64,000 bases of DNA from the NCBI GenBank assembly GCA_004431415.1, contig QPMI01000662.1:1-64000 (forward strand), written 5' to 3'. Each line of letters starts with the position of its first letter. Position 1 is the stretch's first letter. The notes under the pieces are model-generated. The model ran no database searches. It was given only the letters and a program-made list of their open reading frames with translations, and was not told where the DNA came from. The position numbers were made by a program, and so were the translations under genes. Origin of the DNA: Cyanophora paradoxa (lineage: Eukaryota > Glaucocystophyceae > Cyanophorales > Cyanophoraceae). Positions 29,769 through 39,700 of the stretch are shown here, piece after piece.

Positions 29769-30643
29769 CCGGCCCGCGCCGCCCCCCGATAAACGACAAA
29801 CAGCTTTTAGTGAGATGCGCGCGACCGATCGCATCGCACCTATTCGTAGTGATGTCACATATTTCGTGTTTCGAAATGGCATTTCATTCTGTTCTCGCCA
29901 TTTCGGCTTGCAACCGTTGATCATCATGGCATGAACATGCATGCGCTTCAGTTGCAAGGCTTTGAGGTGCCACGGTGCGGGGCGCCACGCCGTGACGGTG
30001 AGGCTTTAAATTTACTGCTCACGGGTACTACGGTACTAATTTATAAACTCTAGGCTAAACTGGTCACGAATTCGAATTTAAATTCTCATGATCACCGATC
30101 GCGCCGGCGAGTCTCTGAGTCACTGAGCGAGGCGCCGCATGCGCAGTGCCGCAGTGCGGCTGATCAAAACGACTCGGCGAGGCCCGGCGGCCGCTGCGTC
30201 GCCGAGTCGACGGCTAGCGCTGCAGACTCTGAGACAATGATGCTCCGAGGCTCGCGAATTCGAACTCTAGATCTCATGATCACTTAGTCACGATCATGAT
30301 CATGATCATGATCATGATCATGAATTCAATGATTCACAAATTTGAAATTAAAGTTCAGCTGCAGCTGCATGCGTGCCGGCCGCGCCAGTGCCCGGTCCCC
30401 CGACCGGCCCACTGTCGAGTCCCTGCAGCTGCCCAATTAATATTGCAAGCTTGTCTTTGCTATTGACTCTAACTCTACGAATCACGAAATCTCGAAACAC
30501 GAAATTATGTTACATCGCTACGTACGAGTCTTCTACTACGAGACGATGATACTGCAGTACGATTGACTGCGCGCATCTCGCAGCTGCTCGTCGGCGGGCT
30601 GCGCGGGCGGGAGTCCCGGCTGCAGGCTGCGGGGCCCCCGAGG
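29769..30643. other. Spacer between the two convergent gene copies
   Basis: About 0.9 kb of lower-GC DNA between the two stop codons, not shared by the arms. It contains an ATCATG microsatellite (30292-30323) and short palindromes but no gene I can support. It is the centre of the inverted duplication and probably carries both 3' untranslated regions. Confidence 0.6.
30292..30323. repeat. GATCAT hexanucleotide microsatellite
   Basis: About five tandem GATCAT units. The unit is self-complementary when shifted, so the tract can form a cruciform at the centre of the palindrome. Confidence 0.85.
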
Positions 30644-33600
30644 CTAAAGGGCGAAGCTGGCGCCGACATCGCTGGGGCCGCGACCGCCGGCCCCGGGGGG
30701 GCCACCGGCCGGGGGCCCCCGGCCGCCGCCGTTGCCGTTGCCGGAGGGCACGGTGGTCTGCGCGCGTGAGTTGGGGAGCGCGGGAGGCTCTAACTCGGCT
30801 CGGCTCGGCTCGGCAGGGGCGGGGCGCGCACCGTGGCGGGGGCGGTGACGAGGGGCGTGGGGATCGGCGTCCCTGCCGGCGGAGCCCGTCAAGGGGCGGC
30901 CGAGGCGGGGCCGGCGCCGCGCGCGGGCCGGCGCGCACCGGCGATGATCCCTGGCGTGGCTGCGCACGCTGGGAGTCAGCGACTTCAACGAGGATGGGCG
31001 CGGGGTCAGGACGCACTCGTCGCGGCCCCGGGGGTGGCGACCGGCGTCGTCACGACGAGGGGCGTCGGCACGGGCGTGGAGGGCGGCGCCGTCGCCACGG
31101 GCGTCTCTGCCGGCGGGCTGTAAGATAAGGGGCCGGCGGTCCGGCGCCGGCGGCCGGCGGCGGGGCGCACCGTTGACGGGGACGACGACCAAGGTGGGAA
31201 TGATGACCGCCGGGGCGCCTGCCGCAGCGACGTCAACGACCCACTGCCTCCACTGGACGGGGCGTGCCGGGGCCGGACCGCACCCGTCGGGACAGCGAAC
31301 GTCGGCGCGGGCGTGAAGACCGGGAAGGTCGGCACCGGCGTGAAGACCACGAAGGTCGGCGCGGGCGTGAAGAGCTCGAAGGTCGCTGCGCGGAGCGGCG
31401 GGACGGGGCGGGGGGCGGGCGGGGCTTCGGCCGGGGGCGCGGCGTGCGCGGCGGCACGGCGCGGCGCGCACGGGTCGCGGTGGGCGTGATGAGCCCCGTC
31501 GGGAGGAAGGCGGGGTCTCTGCGGGGCCCGGCCGGCGCGGGGCGAGGCGCGGGGCGGGCGCGGGGCGGGCGGGGGCGCGGGTCACCGGTCGGGTCGGGAA
31601 GAGGACGATCTCAGTGAAGGCCGGCGTCGGCGTGGCGAGCCCCGTCGGCAGCACCGCCGCCGTCGCCGTCACTGCGCGCGCCGCCGCTCAGCCGGCGGCC
31701 GGCCGGGCGGCGCAGGACGGGGCGGGGCGCGCCGGCGGCGGTGGGGAAGACAAGGGCCGTCGCGAGGGGCGTCGGCACGATCGGCACCTGCGCGGGGCGC
31801 CGGGGCTCAGAGCTCGCCGGCCGGGCCGCGAAGGCGGCGGGGCACCTGCTGGACGGGCCCCTGCTGCACGGGGCCCTGCTGCACGGGGCCCTGGCGGACC
31901 GGCAGCGGGCTCGGGCGCAGGATCGGGCCCTGCGCGAGGGGCGCGCGTCGGGCCCGGCGCGCCGGCGGGGCCCGGGCGGACTGGCCTGCTGGACGGGTGA
32001 GCCCGGCCTGGCGATGACCTCGGGCGTCGCCACCGCCGTCGTCTCGGTGGGCGCCTGGGACACTGGCGGCCCGAGGGCGTCAGGCGGCAAGGCGGCCGGG
32101 AGCCGGCGAGGGCCCAGGCGCACCGGTGCCCGGCTTGGCGATGATCTCGACGAGCGTCGCAGCCGCTGTCGCTGTTGCCACCGGCGCCTGCCCCACTGAT
32201 GGGGCATCAGGCGCGGCGGCGGGGCGCGGGCGCGGGATCAATCACAAAGGCGCACCGGTGCCCGGCTTGGAAATTACTTCGGGTGTGGCGGCCGCTGGCG
32301 TCGCGGTGGCCGCCGGCGCCTGGTAAACTGTGGCGGGGCGGCGTCAGGGGCGGCCGCCTGGAGCGGGCCCAGAGGCTCGATGCGCACTGGCGCCCGGCTT
32401 GGCAATGACCTCGGGGGTAGCGACGGCCGCTGTCTCCGTGGGCGCCTGCGACACTGATAGCCGCGACGCATCAGGCGCGACGCAGCACGGGCGCGAGTGG
32501 AGTTCAGGGCGCACCGGTGCCGGGCTTGGCGATGATCTCGACGAGAGTGGCAGCCGCCGTCGCGGTGGCCGCAGGGGCCTGGGAAACTGAAGCGCCGAGG
32601 GCGTAAGGGCGGGCGGGCGGCCGCCTGGAGCGGGCGGGGAGGCTCGATGCGCACTGGCGCCAGGCTTGGCAATGACTTCCGGCGTGGCCGCGGCTGTCGT
32701 CTCCGTGGGCGCCTGGGACACTGCGAGGGGCGTCAGGCGCGCCGTTTGAGCGCGCGAGACGGCCCCGCACCAGTGCCCGGCTTGGCGATGACCTCGGGTG
32801 TGGCAGCCGCGGTCTCGGTGGCCGTGGGAACCTGGTACACCGGCGCCGCTGCGGGGAGGGTGTCGGGCGCAGATGCAAACAGGTGGCGAGGGACAGGACG
32901 CACGGGTGCCCTTGCCTACTGTAGTCGGGATCTCAACCGTCGGGGTCGGTACTGCAGATCGGGCGGGCGTCAAGCGATGCTGCAGGGCGCAGAGAGCGGA
33001 GCCGAGTTGTACCGGAACCCTTGCCAACGGTGGTCGGGATCTCGTAGATGGGAGTGACGGCGGCGCCGTTCTCTGAACGCGTGTGAACTCCGGCGCGTGT
33101 GCAAGAAACGCGAACGCACTGTCCGGAAGTGTTGTCGTCGAGATGGTGCCAGGCTTCTCTGTTTGCACGAGTCGATGTGAGCAGAGCTCGCGCGATCGGC
33201 GCTCGGGCGCGCGGGAGCGCGCGCGCGCTAGCAGAGGCCGACTAAGCAACGAACCCGAAATCACTTCCGGTGTCGCATAAGGACCTGCGCACGCGATAGG
33301 AAGGCGGGAGCGCGCGGGGGCAGGTAGCTCGCGCGGCGGCACATCCGGCCGCAGCGCGAGCGCGAGGCCGTGCGATTGGCGCAGCGAGATGCCGAAGCGC
33401 TGTTTCAACCGGCCTCACCTTGCACGACCGAGGTCGCGGTCGCTTCGGGGACGGGTGTTGGGCCTTTTAGTTTCCCTGGACGCGCGCGGCGCGCGAACGT
33501 CAGCTTGGTTCAGATCTAGGGTATACTAGGGGCGGAAAGGCGCCGCCGCAGAGGTCGCCAGCCGGCCGTGGCTGTTTGTCGAACAGCCCGCGGCCCGGCC

Positions 33601-33694
33601 GAGCGCTCGCGGCGCGCCCACGGCACGCCCCCCGCTCACCCTGTGCGAGGGCCGAGGCCGCGAGGACGAGGACGAGGAACGCGGCGATCTTCAT
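30644..33694 (-). CDS. Secreted exon-repeat protein, right copy
   Basis: Signal peptide MKIAAFLVLVLAASALAQ at 33694, one residue different from the left copy. The same series of repeat exons with phase-1 introns follows. The FTPxPTF region has an extra unit here (ELFTPAPTF, VVFTPVPTF, PVFTPAPTF, AVPTG) compared with the left copy, and other small indels lie mainly in introns. The tail is longer (GPSDVGASFAL). It shares a divergent promoter of about 80 bp with the GH25 gene. The two copies are convergent, tail to tail. Function unknown; secretion is predicted from the signal peptide. Confidence 0.8.
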
Positions 33695-33777
33695 CTTTTC
33701 CGAGTGCTGAGTGCGGATTCAAAGCGACCCGCGAGTGCGTCTACCCCGGCAGCTCGGGCCGGGTACACGCGTCTTCA
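33695..33777. promoter_or_regulatory. Divergent promoter between exon-repeat gene and GH25 gene
   Basis: Only 83 bp separate the two ATGs, so one short region must drive both genes, or their promoters extend into the coding sequence. In the left arm this interval is split by the retrotransposon. No TATA box is visible. Confidence 0.5.
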
Positions 33778-35094
33778 ATGGGGCTGGCGCGGCCCTTGCA
33801 ATTGCTCCTCCTGGCCCTCGTGGCTGCGGCGGCCGGCGCGGCAGCTGCGGCGGGACTCGCCGCCGGAGTGCTGGGCGCGGACGTCTCGATCTACGAGGGC
33901 AGGTTGACGCCGCGCGCGTGGCAGTGCCTTGCGAACCACGGCGTGCGCTTCGCGGTCATCGAGCTGTGCACGTCGCTCGGAGGCATCGTTCCTTTCGGTT
34001 CTTCCCCGTGGCGGCGCCAAGAATTTTGCCAATAATTAATATTCGCGCCTAGCGCGCGCGCTAACGTCATGATCAACGCCTGAGCCGTCCGATTCGCAGC
34101 GGCACAGGAAGTTGCCGAAGCGAAGGCTCTCGATGCTTTTCTATGGGTTGACGGTTAGCTTTGCGCCGCTCCCCGAGCTCCTCTCCTAGCTCGCGCTGTG
34201 GAATTTATTTTCGCGCGCAATCGCGTTTTAATTTCGACATCGCAGGTTACGTCTTCCTCAACTTCAGGAGGGACCCGGAGGCACAGATACAAGCAGTGTA
34301 CGATGCCCTTAAGGTCCACAAAACGAGCGTTCGGAAGATATGGATCGACGTCGAGAACAAGGTGCGAAACTTCATTTTCGCAATTGCAACTGGCAAGACG
34401 CATATGCATAGCGCGCGCGCCGCGAAATCCTTCCGGCAGAAACTGTTCGGGACGTGCGTCGAGAACCCGTCTTTCTTCCGCCGCGCTCGAAAGAAGGCGG
34501 AGGAGCTTGGATTCGAGGTGCGTGACGCAAGCTCTAGCCTTCACATTCGCGCTGCAACGTTTAACCTTTGCTTAATTATAATCGCGTGCGCGTGTGCCTT
34601 ATTTCTTGCAGGTCGGTGTCTATTCAAACGCGCTCCAGTGGAAGGTTTCTACGTATACCCGGCCTCTCGTCGGCGCCGACGTCTGACGGGCGCCTCGCCT
34701 GCGCCGCCGGCAGGAGCTGATGTGCGGGAACACCGAGTTCAACGATCTGGAGCTCTGGTACGCGCACTATGGTACGCAACCTCTTCATTCTGCAAATTTT
34801 TAAAGAGAGGGGGCCGGGGTTGCGTGGCGGCGGGGTGCGCGCCGGCAACGGGCGGGGCGGGGCGCAGACTGGATGCCGGACGTGGGGGACTTCGCGCCGT
34901 TCGGGGGCTGGGGCGCCCCCGCCGTGAAGCAGTACGCGGGGGACGTGGCCACCTTCTGCGGCATCCCCGGCGGCGTCGACCTCGACTTCGCCCCGGAGGA
35001 GACCGTCCGCAGGGCCGCCGCCGCCGCCACCGCAGCGCGCCCCCGCGCCCGCCTCCGCGGCGCCTCCCCCTTCTCCGCCTCCTTCTTCGGGTAG
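33778..35094 (+). CDS. GH25 lysozyme-like secreted glycoside hydrolase
   Basis: Seven exons fit well: 33778-33997, 34100-34153, 34246-34361, 34440-34517, 34613-34645, 34714-34771, 34868-35094. A signal peptide (MGLARPLQLLLLALVAAAAG) precedes the GH25 pattern. GADVSIYEG supplies the N-terminal Asp; then come VDGYVFLNF, the catalytic IWIDVEN (Asp and Glu), VGVYSNALQW, ELWYAHY and FGGWGAPAVKQYAGDV. GH25 enzymes cut peptidoglycan; protist forms are used against bacteria. That would suit a phagotrophic or mixotrophic cell, which is inference. A truncated inverted copy is at 21315-21578. Confidence 0.85.
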
Positions 35095-35197
35095 CCTGCC
35101 GCCGGCCGAGCGCCTCTCCTATCGAATGGAGCAGCAGCCTGCTGCACCTGCGGCCCGCGCGCTCCTGGCGGAGGGACAGAAGGGGCGCCGGCGGGCC

Positions 35198-36570
35198 TAG
35201 GACATCATGAAGACCTGCGGGCGGCGTCGGCGCGGGCGCGAGGGGGCGGGGGCTCGCGGGCGGGGCAAGGGGTGGGGCGAGCACCTTCCAGGAGTCCTCG
35301 ACCTCATCGCGCCCGCGCGTCGACATGTAGCAGCGCCTGAAGCTGCCGCGGGGTCAGCGTGCGGGGCGGGGCGGGGCGGGGCGGGGGAAAGGGGGGCGGG
35401 TACACGAGGCTGTGGTCCTTGACGACGGTGCCCTCGCCGAGCTTGCGGGCCCCGTCCACGAACTCCGCCTCCTCCGCCTCGTCCCCCTCCTCCGCCCGCC
35501 CCGCCGCCTTGTGGTCCAGCAGCACGTAGCTCTCCTCCGTCTTGAACCGCACCGTGATCCGGATGTACCTGCCCGCCCCCCGGACCCGCCTCAGCGCCCC
35601 CGCTCCGGGGCGGGGCGGGGCCGGGGGCGGGGCGGACTCGCGGCGGGGGAAGTCGAAGGGGAGGCCGCCGCGGCCCTCGAAGGGGTTCTTGCCCGAGGGG
35701 AGCGCCTTCGCCTGCTCCACCATGTGCTGCCGCGCCGCCCCCGCGCGTCGGCGCCCCCCCGGCGGCGGGGGCGGGGGCGGGAGCGGGGCCGGGGGCGGGG
35801 GCGGGGGGACCTCCTTCTCCTCCTGGGAGAGCTCGCGGTCGCCCTCGGCGATGGGGTGCACCTCGAAGGCGACCTGCGTGATCTCCGCGTCCCTTATCTC
35901 CTCCAGCTCCATCCGCATCTCCCGCCCCGTCTCCTGCCCCCGCCCCCGTCGCCCCCGCCGCCGCGGCGCCCCGCGCCGAGCAGGGAGAGGCGCACGGCGC
36001 GGCTCGAGGCCAGCGTCTCGTTCGTCGTTGTGATCGCCTTGAGCATCTCCTGCGGGCGGCGCGGGCGTCGGCGAGGCTCGAGCGGGCGCGGGGCGGGCGC
36101 CACGCCGCACCGTGCCGACGAGGGGCTTCAGAGAGTCCACGTCGATCTTGTCGGAGCTGCAAATGACCCTGTACACCGTGCTGAAGGCCTGCTTCGCGCC
36201 CTCGAGGAAGTCCTCAGCTTCGAACTCCGGGTCCTGCGCCCCGCGTGAGCAGGCGCAACGTACGATGTGCAATGGAAGAGGCACTGACAGGGCCCATCTT
36301 GAGAGCGTTGATTTGCCCCCTGACGGCCCAGCGACGAAACCAGCCGAAGAACGTGCGGCGTGGTGCGCCGAGACCAGAATGTGCAGCAGGCGTCGGGGTG
36401 GGCCGGACGGACCAGGACGGGCGGCCGATGACCGTCTGCGACGCTATCGCGCGCCCGGCGACGTGTGCCGCCCGGTGGCGCGGCATCGACGCCATCGCCC
36501 GGGCCACACATAGGGCAGCCGGCCGAGCCGACGCCGCTCTCCGAAGCGAGTTGATCCTGAGCGCGAGCAT
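35198..36570 (-). CDS. Mitochondrial Tim44-like domain protein (mL45/Tim44 family)
   Basis: Starts MLALRINSLRRAASARPA, an Arg/Ser/Ala-rich sequence typical of a mitochondrial presequence. After an intron comes DPEFEAEDFLEGAKQAFSTV, then EMLKAITTTNETLASSRAV, EEIRDAEITQVAFEVHP, YIRITVRFKTEESYVLL and GTVVKDHSLVY. It ends in a short DSWKVFMMS exon. The order of a helical start, a beta-sheet of the SnoaL-like fold and a final Trp-containing strand fits the Tim44 domain shared by Tim44 and ribosomal mL45. Either role, import motor or inner-membrane ribosome anchoring, is possible. An Ala/Pro/Gly-rich stretch in the middle is mostly intron. Confidence 0.65.
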
Positions 36571-36700
36571 CCAAAAGCTTCTGTGGAGATGGTCCGGAGG
36601 AACCTGTACCCTTAAAAAAGAAAAAAGCCGGTGCTCGCGGCACTCGGAGCTGGGCGAGGCGAGGTCGCGGCGAGCTTTTAGGTAGCTCGGCGGCGTCGGG

Positions 36701-39700
36701 ATGGCGCCAGCGGCGACGCCGCCGCCGGGTGGACCGGAGCGAAGTGCGACTGCGGCGTCCCCGCTCCCGTGCCTCGCACACGTGACTCCCTCCGGCAGCG
36801 CGCGTCGTGTACGGACCGGCCCGAGCGCAAGAGAACCGGCCGTTCAAGTACACGAACAACTACATTAGCACGACGAAATACCGTCTGTCTCACGACGTTC
36901 TAAACCCAGCTCACACACCACTTTAATGCCCGAACAGGGCTGTGGAACTTCGTGCCCAAGAACCTGCTGGAGCAGTTCATGGTACGCAGCGAGCTCCCAA
37001 GGGCCGAAACGCCTCGGCCCTTCGAACCCCCGCCCGCAGCGCATCGCCAACTTCTACTTCCTCATCATCGCCCTGCTGCAAGTGCGTCGGGGGCGCCGCC
37101 GGCCGCTTAGCTACGCGGGGCCGAGCCCCGGCGCGCGTGCAGGTGTTCTCCGGCGTGTCGCCAACGGGGCGCTGGAACACGTTCACGACGCTCTGCGCGG
37201 TGCTGACGATCACGGCGCTGAAGGAAGCGTACGAGGACTGGAAGCGGTACGTCTCGGACCGCGAGCTGAACAACCGGCGGGCGGCGGTGGTGCGGGGCGG
37301 GGGCCACCGGGGCGCCCCCGCCGCCGAGGCCGGGGCCGTGCGGAGCGAGATGCCGTGGCGCGACGTCGCCGTCGGCGACGTGATCCGCATCACCAACCGC
37401 GAGACCGTGCGCCCGCCCGCCCGCCGCGCGGGGCGGAGCCGAGGCGAGGCGAGCCGAGCGGGCGGGCGGGCGTGCGCAGGTCCCCGCCGACATCGTCCTG
37501 CTCGCCACGAGCGAGCCGCAGGCGATGGCCTACGTGGAGACCTCCAGCCTCGACGGGCCCGCCCCGCCCCGCCCCGCCCCGCCCCGCGCCGCGCGCGCCG
37601 GGGCGGCTCACGGCGCGCAGGGAGACGAACCTGAAGGTGCGGCAGGCGCTGCCCGAGACGGCGGCGCTCGTCACCGACGACCCCGCCGCCCGCGCCCTCG
37701 ACTGTGCGCGCCCCTCCCCCCGGCGGCGCTGGAAGGAGGGGGCCGAGGCGGGGCGGGGCAGGCGTGGTGCGGTGCGACGAGCCGAACAACCGCCTCTACA
37801 GCTTCACGGGGACGGTCCAGCTGCGGGGCGCCACGCTGCCCTCGGGCCCAAGCAGCTCGTCCTCCGCGTCCGCCCCCGCCCCGCCCCGCCCCGCCCCGCC
37901 CCGCCCCGCCGCGTCGCCCGCCCCGCCAACCGACCGGCCTGGGGGCGCAGGGGAGCGAGCTGCGGAACACGCGGTGGGCGTACGGCCTGGTCGTCTACAC
38001 GGGCTCGGACACCAAGCTCATGCGCAACGCCACGTGCGCCCGCCAGCCCGCCCCGCCCCGCCCCGCCGCCGACGGGCGCGCAGGGTGACGCCCTCGAAGC
38101 GGAGCAACCTGGAGCGCGCCGCGAACTACCAGGTGCCCGCCCGAGCCGAGCCGGGCCCCCGGCGTGCGCCGCCGCGGGGGCGAGCGGGCGGGGGCGGGGC
38201 GGGCAGATCGCGGGGATCTTCGTGCTGCAGCTGCTGCTCTGCGTCTTCGGCGGGGTGGCGACCTCCGTCTTCCAGACCGAGGTCGGCTTCAAGCACTGGT
38301 ACCTCGGGCCCTCCCCCGGCAACGCCCTCTCCTCCGGTGCCCCCCCGGCCCCGCCGCCCGACCCCGGCCGACGCCGACGCCGGTGCGGGGGCCGCCTCGG
38401 GCAGGCTTCTGGGGCTTCATCACCTTTCTCATCCTCCTCAACAACCTCGTGCCCATCTCCCTCTACGTCACCGGTGCCCCCCGCCCCCGCCCCGGGCCCA
38501 TCCCTTCCCCAGCTCACTCAAGCCGCGCAGTGGAGCTGGTGAAGGTGCTGCAGGCGCACCTGATCTCGAGCGACGCGCGGATGTACCACGCGGAGAGCGA
38601 CACGCCGGCGGCGGCGCGCACGTCGAACCTCAACGAGGAGCTGGGGCAGGTCCAGTACCTCCTCTCCGACAAGACCGGCACCCTCACCTGCAACGTCATG
38701 CGCGTGCGCCCGCCCCGCACCCCGCCCCGCCCCGCCTCCCATCCCTCTCCCCCGCCCCCCTCCTCAGCGCGCCCCGCCGCGCAGTTCCGGAAGTGCGCGA
38801 TCGGGGGGGTGACGTACGGGGGCGGGGCGGAGGCGGCGCCGTCGGGGCGGGGGACGCCGGGCCCGCGCTCGCGGGACGTGGCGCCGGCGCTGGGGGCGGC
38901 GGTGGAGCTGCGGGACATCCGGGTGGAGGGGAACCGGACGCCGGAGCCGAGCATCCTCCCCGCCGCCTTCCGCGACGCCGCGCTGGACGGGCGCCTCGCC
39001 GACGCCGACCCCCTCGCCTCCGAGTTCTTCCGCGCCCTCTCCGTCCGCCCCCGCCCCGCCCCTCTTCTCGCCCTTTCTCGCCTGACGCCGCCCGCCCTTC
39101 AGCTGTGCCACACGGTGGTGCCCGAGGCGCGCGAGGACGGGGGCATCGCGTACCAGGCCTCCTCGCCGGACGAGGCGGCGCTGGTGGACGCGGCCGCGCA
39201 GGCCGGCTTCCGCTTCGAGGCCCGCGCCCCCCGCTCCTGCGCCATCCGCGCCCGCGACGCCCCCGAGGAGTACGCCCTCCTCGCCGTCAACGAGGCCCGC
39301 CCCGCCCCGCCCCGCGCAGCTTCCCCCCGCCCCGCCCCGCCCCGCCGCCCCTGCTGAGGCGCTCGCAGTTCAACTCGACGCGGAAGCGGATGTCGGTGCT
39401 GCTGCGCGCCCCGGACGGCCGCATCCTCCTCTACTGCAAGGGCGCCGACAACGTGCGCCGCCCCGCGCCACGCCGCGTGCGGCGGCCCCTCTGGCGGGGC
39501 GGGCGGCCGACGGGGCGGGCCAGGTGGTGATGGAGCGGTTGCGGGCGGGGTGCCCCGGGGTGGAGCAGACGGACGCCGCGCTCGCCTCCTTCGCGAGCGA
39601 GGGCCTCCGCACGCTCCTCGTCGCCTGGCGCGTCGTGCCCCAGCCCGAGTTCGACGCCTGGATCAAGGTGCCCCGCCCCGCGCCCCGCTCTCCCTCCCTC

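Larger units (their letters stand above)
30644..34132. repeat. Right arm of the large inverted duplication
   Basis: Reverse-complement counterpart of 21165-21602 plus 26817-29768. It contains the uninterrupted divergent promoter GGCAGCTCGGGCCGGGTAC (33749-33765), which is the empty site of the retrotransposon. Outer homology ends at GGCTCTCG near 34132, inside exon 2 of the GH25 gene, so only this side retains the full GH25 gene. Confidence 0.9.

Noticed and set aside
26800-33760. CRISPR-like array in the regularly spaced repeats
   Set aside because: The repeats are coding, diverged at the DNA level, interspersed with introns, and in a eukaryotic gene.
21165-34132. The inverted duplication as a pure assembly artefact
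   Set aside because: The arms differ by an insertion, indels and substitutions and have a unique spacer, so a simple mirrored read is unlikely; joining of two haplotypes cannot be excluded without reads.
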